Program-made: the position numbers and the translations under genes
Source: Perca fluviatilis
Taxonomy: Eukaryota; Chordata; Actinopteri; Perciformes; Percidae
NCBI RefSeq assembly: GCF_010015445.1
Contig: NC_053133.1
Coordinates: 21,967,922-22,031,921, forward strand
DNA length: 64,000 nt
Reading direction: 5' to 3'
The notes under the pieces: model-generated
What the model saw: only the letters and a program-made list of their open reading frames with translations
What the model was told of the DNA's origin: nothing
Databases searched by the model: none
In this document: positions 47,393 through 59,332 of the stretch, piece after piece
Layout: each line of letters begins with the position of its first letter
Numbering within the stretch: the first letter of the stretch is position 1

Positions 47393-47973
47393 ATATTTTT
47401 GTGTGTTTGATAAGGTTTCTGTTTATTAAACATTTTAATGAAGTCTACCTGAAGGCCAAAATCCCTTAACAGTGCAATGTTTGGGGAATACTGTCAAGAC
47501 TTTGTTATCGCGAGATTTGGGATACACAGGCGCAAGGCTTTGAGCCTATAAGGTTGCTACCTTTAAAGGCTGTTGGAAATATGAAATTCTTTAAAAAAAA
47601 AAAAAAAAAAGATAAAAAGAAAGTTAGAGAAGTAAGAAGATACTGAATTTTCTTGCTCATTTCAACCATTTTAACAATAGAGAGCGGAAGAAACTATGTC
47701 ATACATCATGACTTATATTTATAGAAAAGACTGTTAGATCCACAGGAATGTTGACACGTCTTGAGGTCAAGTCTTTGTTAAATTAAAACATCAATTAAAT
47801 TAACATCAGTTACAGGCCTTGTAATATTAAGTCTACTCTTAGTTAGATATTTAACTCCTATTTTCTAAAATATGACCTTAGGTTTTGTAAACTGAGTTAT
47901 TATTTCTGAATAAGACAGCTGTTTATGGCTTTTCCTCCTGTGTTTTGTGTCTTGGTTGTGTTAGTAGGCTAGT

Positions 47974-47974
47974 A

Positions 47975-48055
<81 letters not shown>
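47974..48055. repeat. TAGA tetranucleotide microsatellite
   Basis: About 20 uninterrupted TAGA units. Confidence 0.97.
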
Positions 48056-48360
48056 ATAACAGCATTAAAAGCCATTGTGAGTACTGGAGAAAACATGAAG
48101 AGTGCTTCATTTTTGTTGAAAATATTTCTGTTTTTTTAGGTTGTTTTTAATGTCTGAAATTAATTAAGTGCACCTCGCATAGCTGAAATATGTAATGCCA
48201 TTTTCAATTATCATAATAATCCGATATCTCACTATTGATCTGGAGGTATTACAATAAGTTATTAAGTTATCTTTCTATACCTACGTCACATTACTGCCAT
48301 ATGTGGTTGTTGTGAAAATACTAATTTAGAAGCTTGAATTTACGCGGTGCACCTGAAGGC

Positions 48361-48363
<3 letters not shown>

Positions 48364-48449
<86 letters not shown>
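48364..48449. repeat. AG mirror-type microsatellite upstream of sh3kbp1
   Basis: About 42 AG units about 250 bp upstream of the start codon, within the putative promoter or 5' UTR. Homopurine tracts of this kind can form triplex DNA and bind GAGA-type factors. Confidence 0.95.
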
Positions 48450-48450
<1 letters not shown>

Positions 48451-48702
48451 GGGCAGGGGGGTGTAGAGAGAGAGATTTGTTCATCAGCGCTTTTCCGTTT
48501 TCCTCGCTCTGCCTCCTCTGCCGTGTCACCGGAGAGAAAAAGAGGAAGGAATATGGTTTCATCAGACGCTCCTCCCGTTTCAGCGCTGCTGTAGCGGATC
48601 TATACGAGCAGGAGGCTGGGGCTCGGTTCGGCACTAACCTCACACAACCGCCTTTTCCCTTTACCAACCAGCCTACAGGAGCACACCGGGACACATAAAT
48701 GG
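48450..48702 (+). CDS. sh3kbp1: sh3kbp1 exon 1: 5' UTR with only ATGG coding (48699-48702)
   Basis: The start codon in ACATAAATGG (A at -3, G at +4) is followed at once by a donor GTAAAA at 48703. ATGG joined to TGGAGGCC of exon 2 restores Met-Val-Glu-Ala, exactly the start of CIN85 proteins. The upstream sequence is moderately GC-rich. Its 5' limit is unknown. A 13-codon upstream ORF (48553-48594) may lie in the leader. Confidence 0.75.
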
Positions 48703-51700
48703 GTAAAATGCAACGCTTTTTTTGCTTTTAATTTAGAGTATGCCCCAAAATAGCCTCCAGCACCTCTGCGCATCTGGATGGGCAGGAATAAACGCCCGGT
48801 CCAGATGCGCGCAGGGTTCAGCCTATCTCCTTCCTTCCTCCTCCTCTCCTGTCCTCTTCTCCCCACCTCACCTTCACTGACGTCGCTTCATACAACGCCG
48901 AGCTCTTTGTGACCGCACCGGTTTGGCGTTTCCATGCTTTTTTTTTTTAATTCATGATTGGAAAGCTGCGCGTGGGTGTGCGGCTCGGCCGTACGGGTGC
49001 GATTTCAGGAAAGCAACGGGTCACATTGATGAGTTGCAGATGTTGACACGTTTACATGCACTCTCTGTCTGTCTGGCCATTGCGTTGCACAGTGTTTGGC
49101 TCTCTCCAGATCCCTGTCTCCGTGGATGAAACAGGCCTGCCTGTGACATTCCATTCCTCTCATCATCGCCATCATGTCCCACAGCCCTGCGCTGTTCCAC
49201 ACGATGAATGCAAATTAATTGATTGCAGATTTGGTGGGCGAGTAATCAGTCAATTAAGTGCATATGCAAATTTGCTAATTATTGCACAGATGCAGGTCTG
49301 GGGGTGGTACTTTTTCTTTTCGTGCTTTTTAACGGGTAGATCTTCAAAACATTCCTTTGGGTAACTTGTCGATTTGTAAAGTAAAATTCATTTATGATGG
49401 ATTAAGTGAGCATTATATAATATTGATGCATATAGAGTAGTCAGTCTATCCAAAATACTTCCTTTTCTATTCCTTTTGCATGCATACTTTCTATTGGACC
49501 TATGTCTCTGCTGCACGTAAACAAACAAACAATGCATAGTCAGCCTCGAGGGAAACACTCACAGCCAGTTACACACAACCGCCAAGGCTGAATGACCAAC
49601 CGGGGAAAGCAGGCAATTTCCCCATAGGCCTAGACCAGATTCACTGTGTGTGGTTTAATTAATTGCAAAATTGGCTGTACTATGCACCACTAATTACAGT
49701 ATTAGCTGAAATGGAATTTACAAGGGCCTTTAAACAGGTCCTTTGCTAAACCTAAAATAAAAAGCGCTGTGTTTTATATCAGTTCCTTGGTGTATATCTC
49801 TTTGTAAATGTCAAAAATTACAGGATGCATAAACAATGCAAGAAGGACAGTGGTGGTTGGGGTTGTCAGTGGGGACCCCCAAGTGGGTTAATCCATCCAT
49901 GACATTTGTAGAAGAGGAATAAGTTGCCTAATATTGTCTTCATTTATTTATTTAATTTTTGTAGCTGCGACAGTGAGCCGCTTTATTAGGTACCCCTGTG
50001 CAATTTTGCAATTAAACAAAACAGCACTGCCATAAATTCTGCTCTTACAAAGTTTATAATGTTCAGTTTTGGGTGACGGACATTTTTAAATTCAATCATA
50101 TGTTCATTACTGAGGTCATACAGAAGTTAAAGGTGGCGTTGTACTGCTGGACTACATATTATTTAGTCCTTCCCATTTACAAACATGAGGTGGACATGGT
50201 ATTAGAAACATCTCTGAATATAATGCAGTCTAGTAGAACACCAACACTGACTTCAATGCTAAATAATATAATTAAATAAAAACGTATATGAACATTATAG
50301 GTATCATAACAGTAGACTTTACGGCAGATCAGTTGTATTGAACTGCATTAGATTGTACTGGTGTACCTAGTATGTGTATATAGATGCTGTGTAAGACATT
50401 CAATAAAGAAAACTTAAATTGAAAGACAGTCCTTTTTATGTTGTTTTACATTGCATTCTTGGATCCATTTTGTCGTTTTTGGTTATTTCTTTGCTTGTTC
50501 CTGTTGACTTACAAAATAGAGACAAGACATCAAACTTACAGTTAAACGCTTTCTTTTCAACTAGAAGAAAACTGTCAGCTTTGACTAAAACTGTCCTTCA
50601 GAATTGAAGTCAAAGATTTAACAGTTAAACAGGTAGTAGACAGGTAGTTGTTAAAGGAGCTTAGTTTCGCTATTGTAATTAATCTTAAGTGAAAGTTTCA
50701 CTTTTCTCAGCCGGAACTGAAACACTTTCTCTCTCTTTCTTGCTTTTGCTGTTGCTGTCACCGTGTCTCTCACATTAAAAACAAAAATAGTAACGCACAA
50801 AGTTATTATCTCGTGGTTGTCACAAGTCATTATGGGAAATGGGAGTGCTGGGAATTGTAATCAATGCAAGTTGAGGGAATCAGAACACTTAGTCACAAAG
50901 CAGCTTCCTGCGATGCAACAGGATGATGAGTTGAGCAGAGAATAGTTGGAATTTTCCTTTTAGTGTGGGAGAAGTCTGTAATCTGATCCACAGTTGGAGT
51001 GGGTGGCTTTGACTCCCAGTGGGCTTCAGTCCAGTGTGAATGCTTTTCAGCGAGAGCATTGAAACATACTCACAGCTAAACACAGGTCTGCTGTAAACCA
51101 GTGAAATGTCAGCGTGGCTTTGCAAAGTTCCGTTTGTTTGGATGTGTAGTTACCTCTTATCTAAACTGACTGCAGCTGTTCAGAGGATGCTAAGGGCCCA
51201 TCTCAGTTCCTGTATGTCAGTATGTTTCTTGACCACTTATGTGGGAGTTTTGTTTTGTCTGCAAGCTTTCAGATAGTCTGTCTCTTGTCCTCACAAAGCC
51301 TCCTGTGTCATTTTTAACCTTTTTCACACAAGCAATGTATTACCACCAACATTAAAGGTGCAATATGTAATTCTGACAGCTAGCGTTTAAAATAGTTACT
51401 TCAGTCCAAATTCAAAATTCTAGAGAGAGTTGTCTCCCCCGGCCCCTCCTCCCCAGACTCAAAGTTCACGGAGGTTGCAAGGCTGAGACCCCAGCATCCA
51501 CAATAATGTTGCTAGAGGTTATATCACATAGCCAGACATTACTTCACAGCACAGCGGAGTAGCTAACGTTAGATGCTGGCTATATTGACAGTCATAAAAG
51601 CCCGTGCTCAAGCAGAGCTCTGTACCCAACTGACAGACCCACTTTTTCGGCTTAGAATTACGGTAGGAACCGCTAAAAACCCAACAACCTCGCCGTCCTC

Positions 51701-54700
51701 TCCACCCGACGGACAAACGCACTTTCTCGGCTTAGAAATACGGTAAGAACCTCTAAAAATACCACTACCTTGTTGTCCTTTTCCGACTGAAATACACACT
51801 TTATTTGCTTAGAATTAACTCACGGTCCTCTCTTCTTGATTTACAGCCCCCCTCTCTTGGCTTAAAATAACTCACCGTTGTCGGCTACGGCCGCTGAACA
51901 GGCTTCACGTTGTAAACAGCCGTGGCCCGCTTGCCTGGTCATCCGGTAAGGTTAGCTAACGTTAGCAGTTATGGCGTTTTGGCATGGCGGCGTTAGCCAG
52001 GACCAGTTGGGATCACTTTACTGGCTGTGTCTCAATCGTTTTTGCGAGTAACCAACTCAAGTACTATATAATTCAAATGTTGAAATGACATAAAATGCCC
52101 GTCCCTTGTAGCCGTAATAAATTAGCATGAAGCTAATGCTTACCTGTTCAGGAGGAAATTAGCCAACATTGCGTCCTTTTGGGCTCCAAGCTGTCTCCAT
52201 CTTTCAGATACATCTCCAGTATTTACCAGGGGTTTGTTACATCTCTGGTTACTGTTGGAAACATGGCAAGTTTTTTTTTTAAGTCATGCAGATTCTATCT
52301 CCGTTGATCCCATTCGTTTGTTTGCTGCTTCCATGGCTGCAAGGAAATATATTACATATTGCACCTTTAATGTTTAAGTGTATGCAAGTAGGGCTGCAAC
52401 TAACAATTATTTTCTTAAAAACGGACTAAGTAGTAAAAATGGCAAAGACAACCTTCCATAGTGATCACCTTAAATTGCTTCTTTTTTTTCGACCAACAGT
52501 ACAAAAACTAAATTATAAAACTTTTCATAATATTTGATACAAAGTGGTAGATAAATAAGAGCAGATTTATTTTCTTTTATTTAAGTTGTTTTGATAGTTG
52601 TAAACGCAGACCTAGTTTTATTAAATTAGATTTTACAAAAAATATAGTCCATAGATTTGTAGACCATATACTTGAAACTAAGCTAGCTGAGGCTACAGTT
52701 GGATGGGTTGGTGGGAAAGTGGGTAAGTGAGCAAACATTAAGGTGTTTTTTGTTGTTGCTTATCACACCTTTTTACAGTGTGGTATATACCTTCAGACAC
52801 TACAACAGCTAAAACATAAAGGTTCTGGTAAGGTCCAAACATATTCTGTTAAAACACTTTAAGAATAGAGTTTATCATCAGCATATGCTGGAAACAATTA
52901 TAGCAACAAATAACAACAGAATAATTGAACATGAAAAGAAATGGAATGTTTCTTTACTTAAATTAGAGGATTGATTTATGTTAATTTTATTTTATTTTTT
53001 ATTTTTTCTGTTTCTTTATTTTGTTTGCTCTGTGTTTCTTTTTATTTATAGTTTGTTTTTTGTAAAAACACTATGGATGTGGAGTTGATTGTGGTGGTGA
53101 TTGTGGTGTGAATGCATGGTAGGGGTGGGTGGGGGTGTTTGAAGCTTGTGTTGTCTTTGTAATTCTTAATTTGTTCTATGTATTAGTAAAATAAAAAAAA
53201 TAAAAAAATAAAAAATAAAAAACATATTCTGTTTGGTACTTGTACATTTGTTAGCAACTCCATTATGCAGCCATCGAGCAAAAAACAATCATTTGAAGTC
53301 TTTTTTATGTGACCTGTCTGATGAATGTACACTTGTCCAGTATTCACGCTCCTTTAGCTCTATTTTGAACTCCACCACCTCAGCTGCTAAATATTCAACT
53401 TTCTTCAACAGCTAGTCTCTCACTTTGTCGTTAGGTGCCGTGCAACATTACATGAGCAGGCCATAAAGTGTGTGGTGTGGTGTTAACATGCAGTCTAATC
53501 ATGGGCTTTTGCTGGTATTTGATAAGCATTCTTGTTATCTTCATATTGCACGCCTTGTGATCTTTATATGCAATGCGGTGCTTGTGCATCCCAAGTCAAG
53601 CAATGATATGGGCTGTAAGGATGTAAGTAAAGTTTATTTATATAGCACTTATCACAGACAGAGTCACAAAGTGCTTCACAGGCCAAATAAATAAATACAT
53701 TACAACAAAACAATAACCATAAAGACCACAAAACATCATAGTAAAACACAAAACCATGATATACATTTAAACAGTTAAACGAACTCCTGACTAAAAAGAT
53801 GCGTCTTTAGCTGCTTTTTAAAGATGTCAGCAGAGGCTGCCACTGTTAAAACATGAGGCAATGCGTACCACAGTCTAGGAGCGACTGTCACCTTTTAGTT
53901 TACAGCTTAGTACTGGGAACAGCGAGTAAGCCCTGATCAGAGGACCTCAAAGATCTGCTGACAACATAAGGGTGCAGCAGATCACTAATGTAGGCCAGTG
54001 CCTGACCATTGATGACTCTGTATGTAATTACAAGAATCTCAAACTGGATCCTAAATTTAACATGTTCCCTTTGCTGAGGAAGCATGTTTATACCTTTTAT
54101 ACAAGGTTAAGATGGTGTCTACGAGTGACCCCTTTCCTTTTTTGCAAACGTCATGTCACTCAAACGCGAGTAAATAACGGATTTATTGGGAGCTAATTTG
54201 AGCTGCAGATTTGATGCTGTCTTTAAAGAGGCAGGATAGTGCATATGGGATTTAGTCAAAATAAACTACAGTGTGCGTGTGTGTTCATGATAATGAACGA
54301 ACATGTCACCCAGTGCAACAATAAGGCACATTGATGTGGTTTTAAATAGTTTTTGGACAAGAATCGAGGTATAAGCCATATCAGGCATTGTATACACAGA
54401 CAATATTGTTTAAAGGATAAATACATTGATGGTTTTAGTCTTTGCATGGGATTAGTTGACAAAAAGAAAATATAGAATATCATCAGAATTATATTTTAAA
54501 GTTGAACTATTATTGACTTAGTTATTGCTAATGTATTTGCTTATTTAACAAGGACCATAGACAGTCATTGACTGTCCCAGAATTAGCTCAATAGCTGAAT
54601 TTTGTGTTGTTATGATTCAAGTACAGAGAATAAACATTATAGACTGCATCATACAAAATTAAAAACCCTTTCAATTTAAAACATTACATCATAAAAAAAC

Positions 54701-57700
54701 ATGACTCGTTAGTGGTGATGATAATACTGTCATATCGCTTTGCAGGGCATTACATTTCTTTAAAATGCTCTTTGTGCATTGTGGCTGTGCATCTATTTCA
54801 TCACGCTGTGTTGTACATCCTATACACAAAAAATGAAAGCTGTTAAAATCAAATCCAGTGTGCATATATTGCAAGGCTCAATTTCCACTCTTTCTGCATA
54901 GCTTCGCACCAGACTGAGCTCCAATCGAGAGCCTATTTGGCGTTAACTTTGTGTTATTTGCCTTTGCACTCGGTGATGTGCGTTCTGTGCAGAGCCACAA
55001 GCTGTCGTCTTCTTCAGTGGTGTATTTGTTGTTGACTGACGTGGATGGGTGGGTGGATGGCAGTGTGTTGTCCTGTTCTGCCAATCAGATGTACTCTAAT
55101 GTGGTTTGCAAGATAACTGCCACAAGCTATTGACTCGCTGTACATACGGCTCCTTACTGAAGAACCTTCCACTTCCACTCCAAGCAATAAAGAAAAGTGG
55201 TATTTGTGCCACGTCGCTGTCTCATCTGCGGCTAATCTCTTAGTTATCTCAAGCCAGAATCATATCCTTCCCATCTCAGTGCCAGGCCAACTTGGACTAC
55301 AGTTGTCTTTGCTTTTTCTGCTTAATATTGATGTCTTGTGGAAGTCATCCTCCTTCCCCATGATGTAAAGTGCCAGCGACGCCCTGCCCTTGCACTTTAA
55401 CACAACTGCTTTCACAAGAAGTGCGGTCTTGTGGTAGATTCTGGCCAGTGTCTCTTTTTTTTTTTGTCCGTTGGTGCATCGGTGTGTAATGTGACAGACC
55501 TTTTGTGTGTGTGTGTGTGTGTAAAAAAAACTATATGTGATATGACACATTCAGTACATTTTTACAAGTATTAGCAGCTGCACGAGTTGCTAATACTTGT
55601 AAAGAGTCACAAGGTGGTTTTGTGTGTGTGCGAATGTACGAGTTGGTGTGTAAGATATTATTTTACTAATGTTCCTTCCTGTTTTCTGTTTACAGAGGCT
55701 TGCAAATGTATTCATACCCCTTGAACTTTTCCACATTTCGTCATGTTACAACCACAAACGTAAATGGATTTTATTGGGATTTTATGTGATAGGCCAACAC
55801 AAAGTGGCGCATAATTGTGAAGTGGAAGGAAAATGATACATGGTTTTCAAATTCTTTTAAAAATAAAAAACTGAAAAGTGTGGCGTGCAAAAGTAAGGGC
55901 ATGATCTATGACTGTACTGTTGTGCTGATGGAATTAGTGCAGTGGAAATGTACATTATACTGAATTTACCATTTGAGTTATGACAGCACAGGTAATTCCA
56001 ACTCCCCCTGGAAGAATTTTCTGTCCTTATGTTTGTGTGTGCTGAGAGTTATGATTTTTTTGAATACCAGCTTTTTTTTTTAGGAAATGAAATTACTATC
56101 TGAATCAGAGCTGCACCAAAGAGGAATTAAATGCAGTTAACTTTATTTCTGCAGTGTTGCAGGCCAGAGTAAATTACGGACATTGCTGTTGTTGTGTAGG
56201 ATTGTGTGTTTAGTTGTGAATGTGTTTACATATGTGTGTTTGTCTTTCACATTCAGTTTTGAATCAGCGGGGAGCGGGAAATTTCTAATGGGGATGGACC
56301 GATTATTGGCCCAGGCCGATTATCGGACCATTTTTTGGCAGTTTACAGATTATCTTCATCTGTCCCTCTGCTTCGAATTCACTCACCACTGAATCTGACT
56401 TAATGTCACGCCCACAACACTATCTGACTATCTATTGTATCATGTTGAAAGTTTCTAATTTATTAAATAATTGTTTAAAGGGTAACTACTGTTTTTTTCA
56501 ACCGTATTTTCCTATGTCTTTGTGTCTAAGTGACTGAAGGGAGCAACAATCTTTGACATTGGTCCAGTATTAAACGAGATCGCTGCAGTCGGCAGCAGCG
56601 AAACAAGCTACAATGTAAGTTAACAGGGCAATTGTCCTGCTTGTATTTACCTTCACAAAAGTGCTTGTTTTGCCACTGACTCAGATTCATATTTTATGTG
56701 TCTGACAACATTATGGAAAGGATCCCTTCAGAGATAGACCTTTAAAACCTCTTTGATACCTTTCAGTTTAACCAGAAACAGCTCTGAAGTCGCTAGCACT
56801 AAACCCACCAGACTCCATCTAAAAAATACTTTCAGTGTGTATAGAGCCAACATATTTCCACATGTAAATCTGTAAACTATGTGTTTATTTCAACCAAAAC
56901 TAGAGTTGGGATGGTTGGAAAAGCGGAAAGACGACCCAAAACGGTTTTCATAGTTTTATTTTGTTTCTGTGGACTTTAAAATTACTGTTAATTTACATGT
57001 CTGGTGGGTTTAGCGAACGCAATTTCACGGACGTTTTTATTTTTAATAGAAGGATCTTACTCTTGTAACAGAAAGCTCGACCTCTTTAGAAATCCTTTCC
57101 ATAATGTTGTCAGACACTTAGAATAATAATCTGAGCCTGTCAGTGTCAAAACGAGCACTTTTGTGAAGGTAAATACAAGCTGGACAATTGCCTTATTAAC
57201 TTACATTGTAGCTTGTTTTGCCACTACCGACTGCAGCGATCTCGTTTAATACTGGACCAATTTCAAAGATGATGTTGTTCCCATCAGTCACACAAAAACA
57301 TAGTAAAATAGGGTCCAGGTTGAAAAAAAGGGTAGTTACCATTTGAAGCATCTAAACAAAGATTTTGTAACATTCCAAAATCTTTGACTTAAAGATTTTT
57401 ATTTTCACTGTATATGCATCGGTTCCAAATATCGGTTATTGGTTTCATTAAAGGTGCAGTAGTTAAGACTTATAAAACCAACTTTCTGTCATATTTGCTG
57501 ATACTGACCCTATGTTTGAATAGAACTACATGAAGCAGGTAATTCCAAAAAAAAATCCGTTCTCCCTTGTAGGGGGAGGTGCTTAGAATACCGTTTTAGG
57601 CTTTAGCGGAAAGGGGGGAGGGACTGAGAAGTTTGAATTTTTTGGCTAAGTCCTGGATCTTTGCAATCCTACCTACAGCACCTTCAACTACTAATAATCG

Positions 57701-57989
57701 GTATTGCTATCGGCCTTGAAAAAACAGTATCGGTCGATCCCTAATTTCTAAATTACACAAGGTCCCCTGGTAATAATAGTCCCGCATGGATAGGGCTAAA
57801 CTCTCTCTTTCTTATTCTCTATGTGGCCCAGTGGAGGCCGTGGTGGAGTTCGACTATGAGGCTCAGCAGGACGATGAGTTGAGTCTTACGGTGGGTGACA
57901 TCATCGTGAACATACGGCGGGACGATGGAGGATGGTGGGAGGGTGAGCTGGACGGACGCAGGGGCCTGTTCCCGGATAACTTTGTCAGG
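48699..57989 (+). CDS. sh3kbp1: SH3 domain-containing kinase-binding protein 1 (CIN85), first 54 residues, runs off the right edge
   Basis: CIN85 is a cytosolic adaptor with three SH3 domains that links CBL and endophilin to activated receptors and promotes their internalisation. Only the start is here: 48699-48702 (ATGG) and 57832-57989. Residues 2-54 read [20 protein letters not shown], then [20 protein letters not shown] and [13 protein letters not shown]. This is the complete first SH3 domain with ALYDY-type DYEAQ, the WW pair and the PDNF motif. Human CIN85 starts MVEAIVEFDYQAQHDDEL and shares GGWWEG and [15 protein letters not shown]2AP, the paralogue, is less similar (no IRKDDGGWW). 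Intron 1 is 9.1 kb. The SH3B and SH3C domains, proline-rich region and coiled coil must lie beyond 64000. Confidence 0.9.
51352..52370. mobile_element. TTAA-flanked MITE, long form
   Basis: Ends TTAAAGGTGCAATATGTAAT and ATTACATATTGCACCTTTAA form a perfect 20-bp terminal inverted repeat with TTAA at both edges. About 1.02 kb. Internal sequence has repeats around GACAGACCCACTTTTTCGGC / GACGGACAAACGCACTTTCT. No transposase frame. Confidence 0.82.
53630..54085 (-). pseudogene. LINE ORF2 C-terminus and 3' end (L2/CR1-like)
   Basis: The minus-strand frame 54085-53900 reads [20 protein letters not shown], then [30 protein letters not shown]: the standard C-terminal motif of fish L2/CR1-type ORFs. 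After frame breaks the element ends in a TATATAAATAAACTTTACTT tail. Confidence 0.78.
55693..55895. mobile_element. Tc1/mariner-type fragment, one end
   Basis: Contains GAGGCTTGCAAATGTATTCA and CCCTTGAACTTTTCCACATT, a terminus widespread in vertebrate Tc1-type elements, followed by GGCCAACACAAAGTGG. The other end is missing. Confidence 0.72.
56476..57346. mobile_element. Foldback element with arms of about 340 bp
   Basis: Left arm from AAAGGGTAACTACTG and right arm ending GGTAGTTACC are inverted copies. Matching pairs include GTTTAATACTGGACCAATTT with its complement and CTAAACCCACCAGAC with GTCTGGTGGGTTTAG. Outer flanks are TTTAA and TTTGAA. Confidence 0.82.
57449..57691. mobile_element. TTAA-flanked MITE copy 2 (reversed, internally deleted)
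   Basis: Starts TTAAAGGTGCAGTAG and ends CTACAGCACCTTCAA; internal CTTTAGCGGAAAGGGGGGAG and GGCTAAGTCCTGGATCTTTG match the reverse of 684-1057. Confidence 0.8.
57832..57989 (+). CDS. sh3kbp1: sh3kbp1 exon 2 (first SH3 domain)
   Basis: 158 bp after acceptor GGCCCAG; donor GTGAGT at 57990. With the G from exon 1 it gives 53 full codons, phase 0. The open frame that begins upstream at an ATG near 57786 is intronic. Confidence 0.94.
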
Positions 57990-58278
57990 GTGAGTAATTA
58001 CAATGTCACCCCCCCCCCTACACACACACACACACACACACCTCATTTTCTCTCCTCATTCCCAGTCTCTTACACGCTCCATAAACCCACAAGAGGCCCT
58101 CCCTAAATAGCAGCCGAGTAAACACGCTGCGCCCAGTGTGTCACTGCAGTATGGTTTGCTTGGGGTGTTTGTGTGTGTTTTGAAACACTCACCCTCATTC
58201 ACAGGTGCGAGTTTGACATCTTTTTCACATAATGGGAGATATTAGGGTTGAAATTAGGATTACATTTAGATCAGACTG

Positions 58279-59332
58279 GGCCAGTTGTTCAAAGGTAATC
58301 TGATCGGATTTTGGTTATCGGATTGGATCAAATCTTGAAAATGGGTTGTTCAAAAGGGAAAGAAGGATTCTGAAATCCGATTAGATTACGGAATCCAATC
58401 CTAGTTTTAATCTGGATCAAACCTTCAGTTTGTGTTGTTCAAAACTTGTCAGTAGGATTTGGATAACTTTGATCCAAAAAAACAGGATTATCATGATCCC
58501 AACAGGGGGTAGGATTTCAAGGTGGATTCCAGGAAGAAAATGTAGTAAAACTTTAAAATTGGTCAAATAATACATTTGTATCATGTAGTGTATATACTTT
58601 TATTTATATTTTGCACTTGACTTGTGTAACCGTTGTAACAGTGATAAAGTAGATGAAGTAGACATAGGCTACCAATTAAGCTATTCAGTATAGTAAAGTA
58701 AAAATAAAATAAAAATAGAAATGATCTTGTCCCCATGTCTAAACGAGAAGTGAAAGAGCAGAAGCACAGATACTCCTGGCAGAGGAACAAATCAAGCTGA
58801 CCAAACTGCAGCAAACCAAAGCCAAATTTCAGATCTGCCTTCTAAAAGCAGGGCTTGGAGATGCTGGTCTCTCCTCCTCAGATGAAGAAGAACCCTGAAC
58901 AGTCTTTATTTTGTAAACTGTTGGACATTTAGCCTTTTGTTTTGTTTTTAAGACATTTTCAAAATATCCACAATATATTTGTTAATGTATATTTGTTTTT
59001 ATTTGTTGTAACTCAGATGAGGGGTCATAAAAGAAATTATGAACGGAATGGATGGTTGTTATTTTTGTATTTTGTCTCAAAATAAGAAACACTTACAGTG
59101 ACCCCATGTTGGCTCTCCTACCTGTTCTTTACATAGCTGGTAGCCCACATTGTGATATGTTGTCCCATTTAGAGCACTGGTAATCCAGATTTGGGAATCT
59201 TGAAAACTGTCTTTCTGGATAAGGGTGATCCAATCCAATGTTGCTTTGAAAAACCGGCATAAAAGTAAGACTGATTACCTGATCCTGGATAGCAAAAAAT
59301 GGGATTTCCAAATGTTTTGAACAACTGGCCCA
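58279..59332 (+). mobile_element. PIF/Harbinger-like element copy 1
   Basis: Ends GGGCCAGTTGTTCAAAGGTA and TTTTGAACAACTGGCCC are inverted. Flanking ACT on both sides fits a 3-bp target-site duplication. A second copy lies about 2 kb downstream in the same orientation. Encodes a short relic ORF at 58743-58898. Confidence 0.82.
58743..58898 (+). pseudogene. Transposon-encoded C-terminal ORF relic, copy 1
   Basis: Reads LLAEEQIKLTKLQQTKAKFQ, then ICLLKAGLGDAGLSSSDEEEP and stop: an amphipathic coiled-coil-like helix with an acidic tail. It resembles the end of the Myb/MADF-type accessory proteins of Harbinger elements, by inference. A stop codon lies just upstream of the frame. Confidence 0.5.

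Larger units (their letters stand above)
42951..48363. other. Gene-free stretch between tfrc and sh3kbp1
   Basis: No exon recognised. Contents: AAGTACTT-type fish repeat fragments (43080-43560), a 234-bp tandem duplication (43681-44143), a GT tract (47296-47392) and a GATA-type tract (47974-48055). It should hold the upstream regions of both divergent genes. Confidence 0.6.
56289..57743. mobile_element. hAT-type element hosting two nested elements
   Basis: Ends TGGGGATGGACCGATTATTG and AGTATCGGTCGATCCCTA are inverted with substitutions; flanks ATTTCTAA at 56281-56288 and 57744-57751 form an exact 8-bp target-site duplication. Inside lie a foldback element (56476-57346) and a TTAA MITE (57449-57691). 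The whole stack ends about 90 bp before sh3kbp1 exon 2. Confidence 0.85.
48703..57831 (+). other. sh3kbp1 intron 1
   Basis: 9.1 kb without recognisable exons. It carries MITEs, a LINE 3' fragment, a mariner fragment and a three-layer transposon nest at its 3' end. Confidence 0.8.

Noticed and set aside
47974..48055. GATA repeats considered as GATA-factor binding array
   Set aside because: A plain tetranucleotide microsatellite; binding cannot be supported from sequence alone.
48477..48698. 73-residue frame ending just before the sh3kbp1 ATG
   Set aside because: It ends in the TAA overlapping the real start context and shows no family similarity; the ATGG-to-exon-2 splice gives the correct CIN85 N-terminus.
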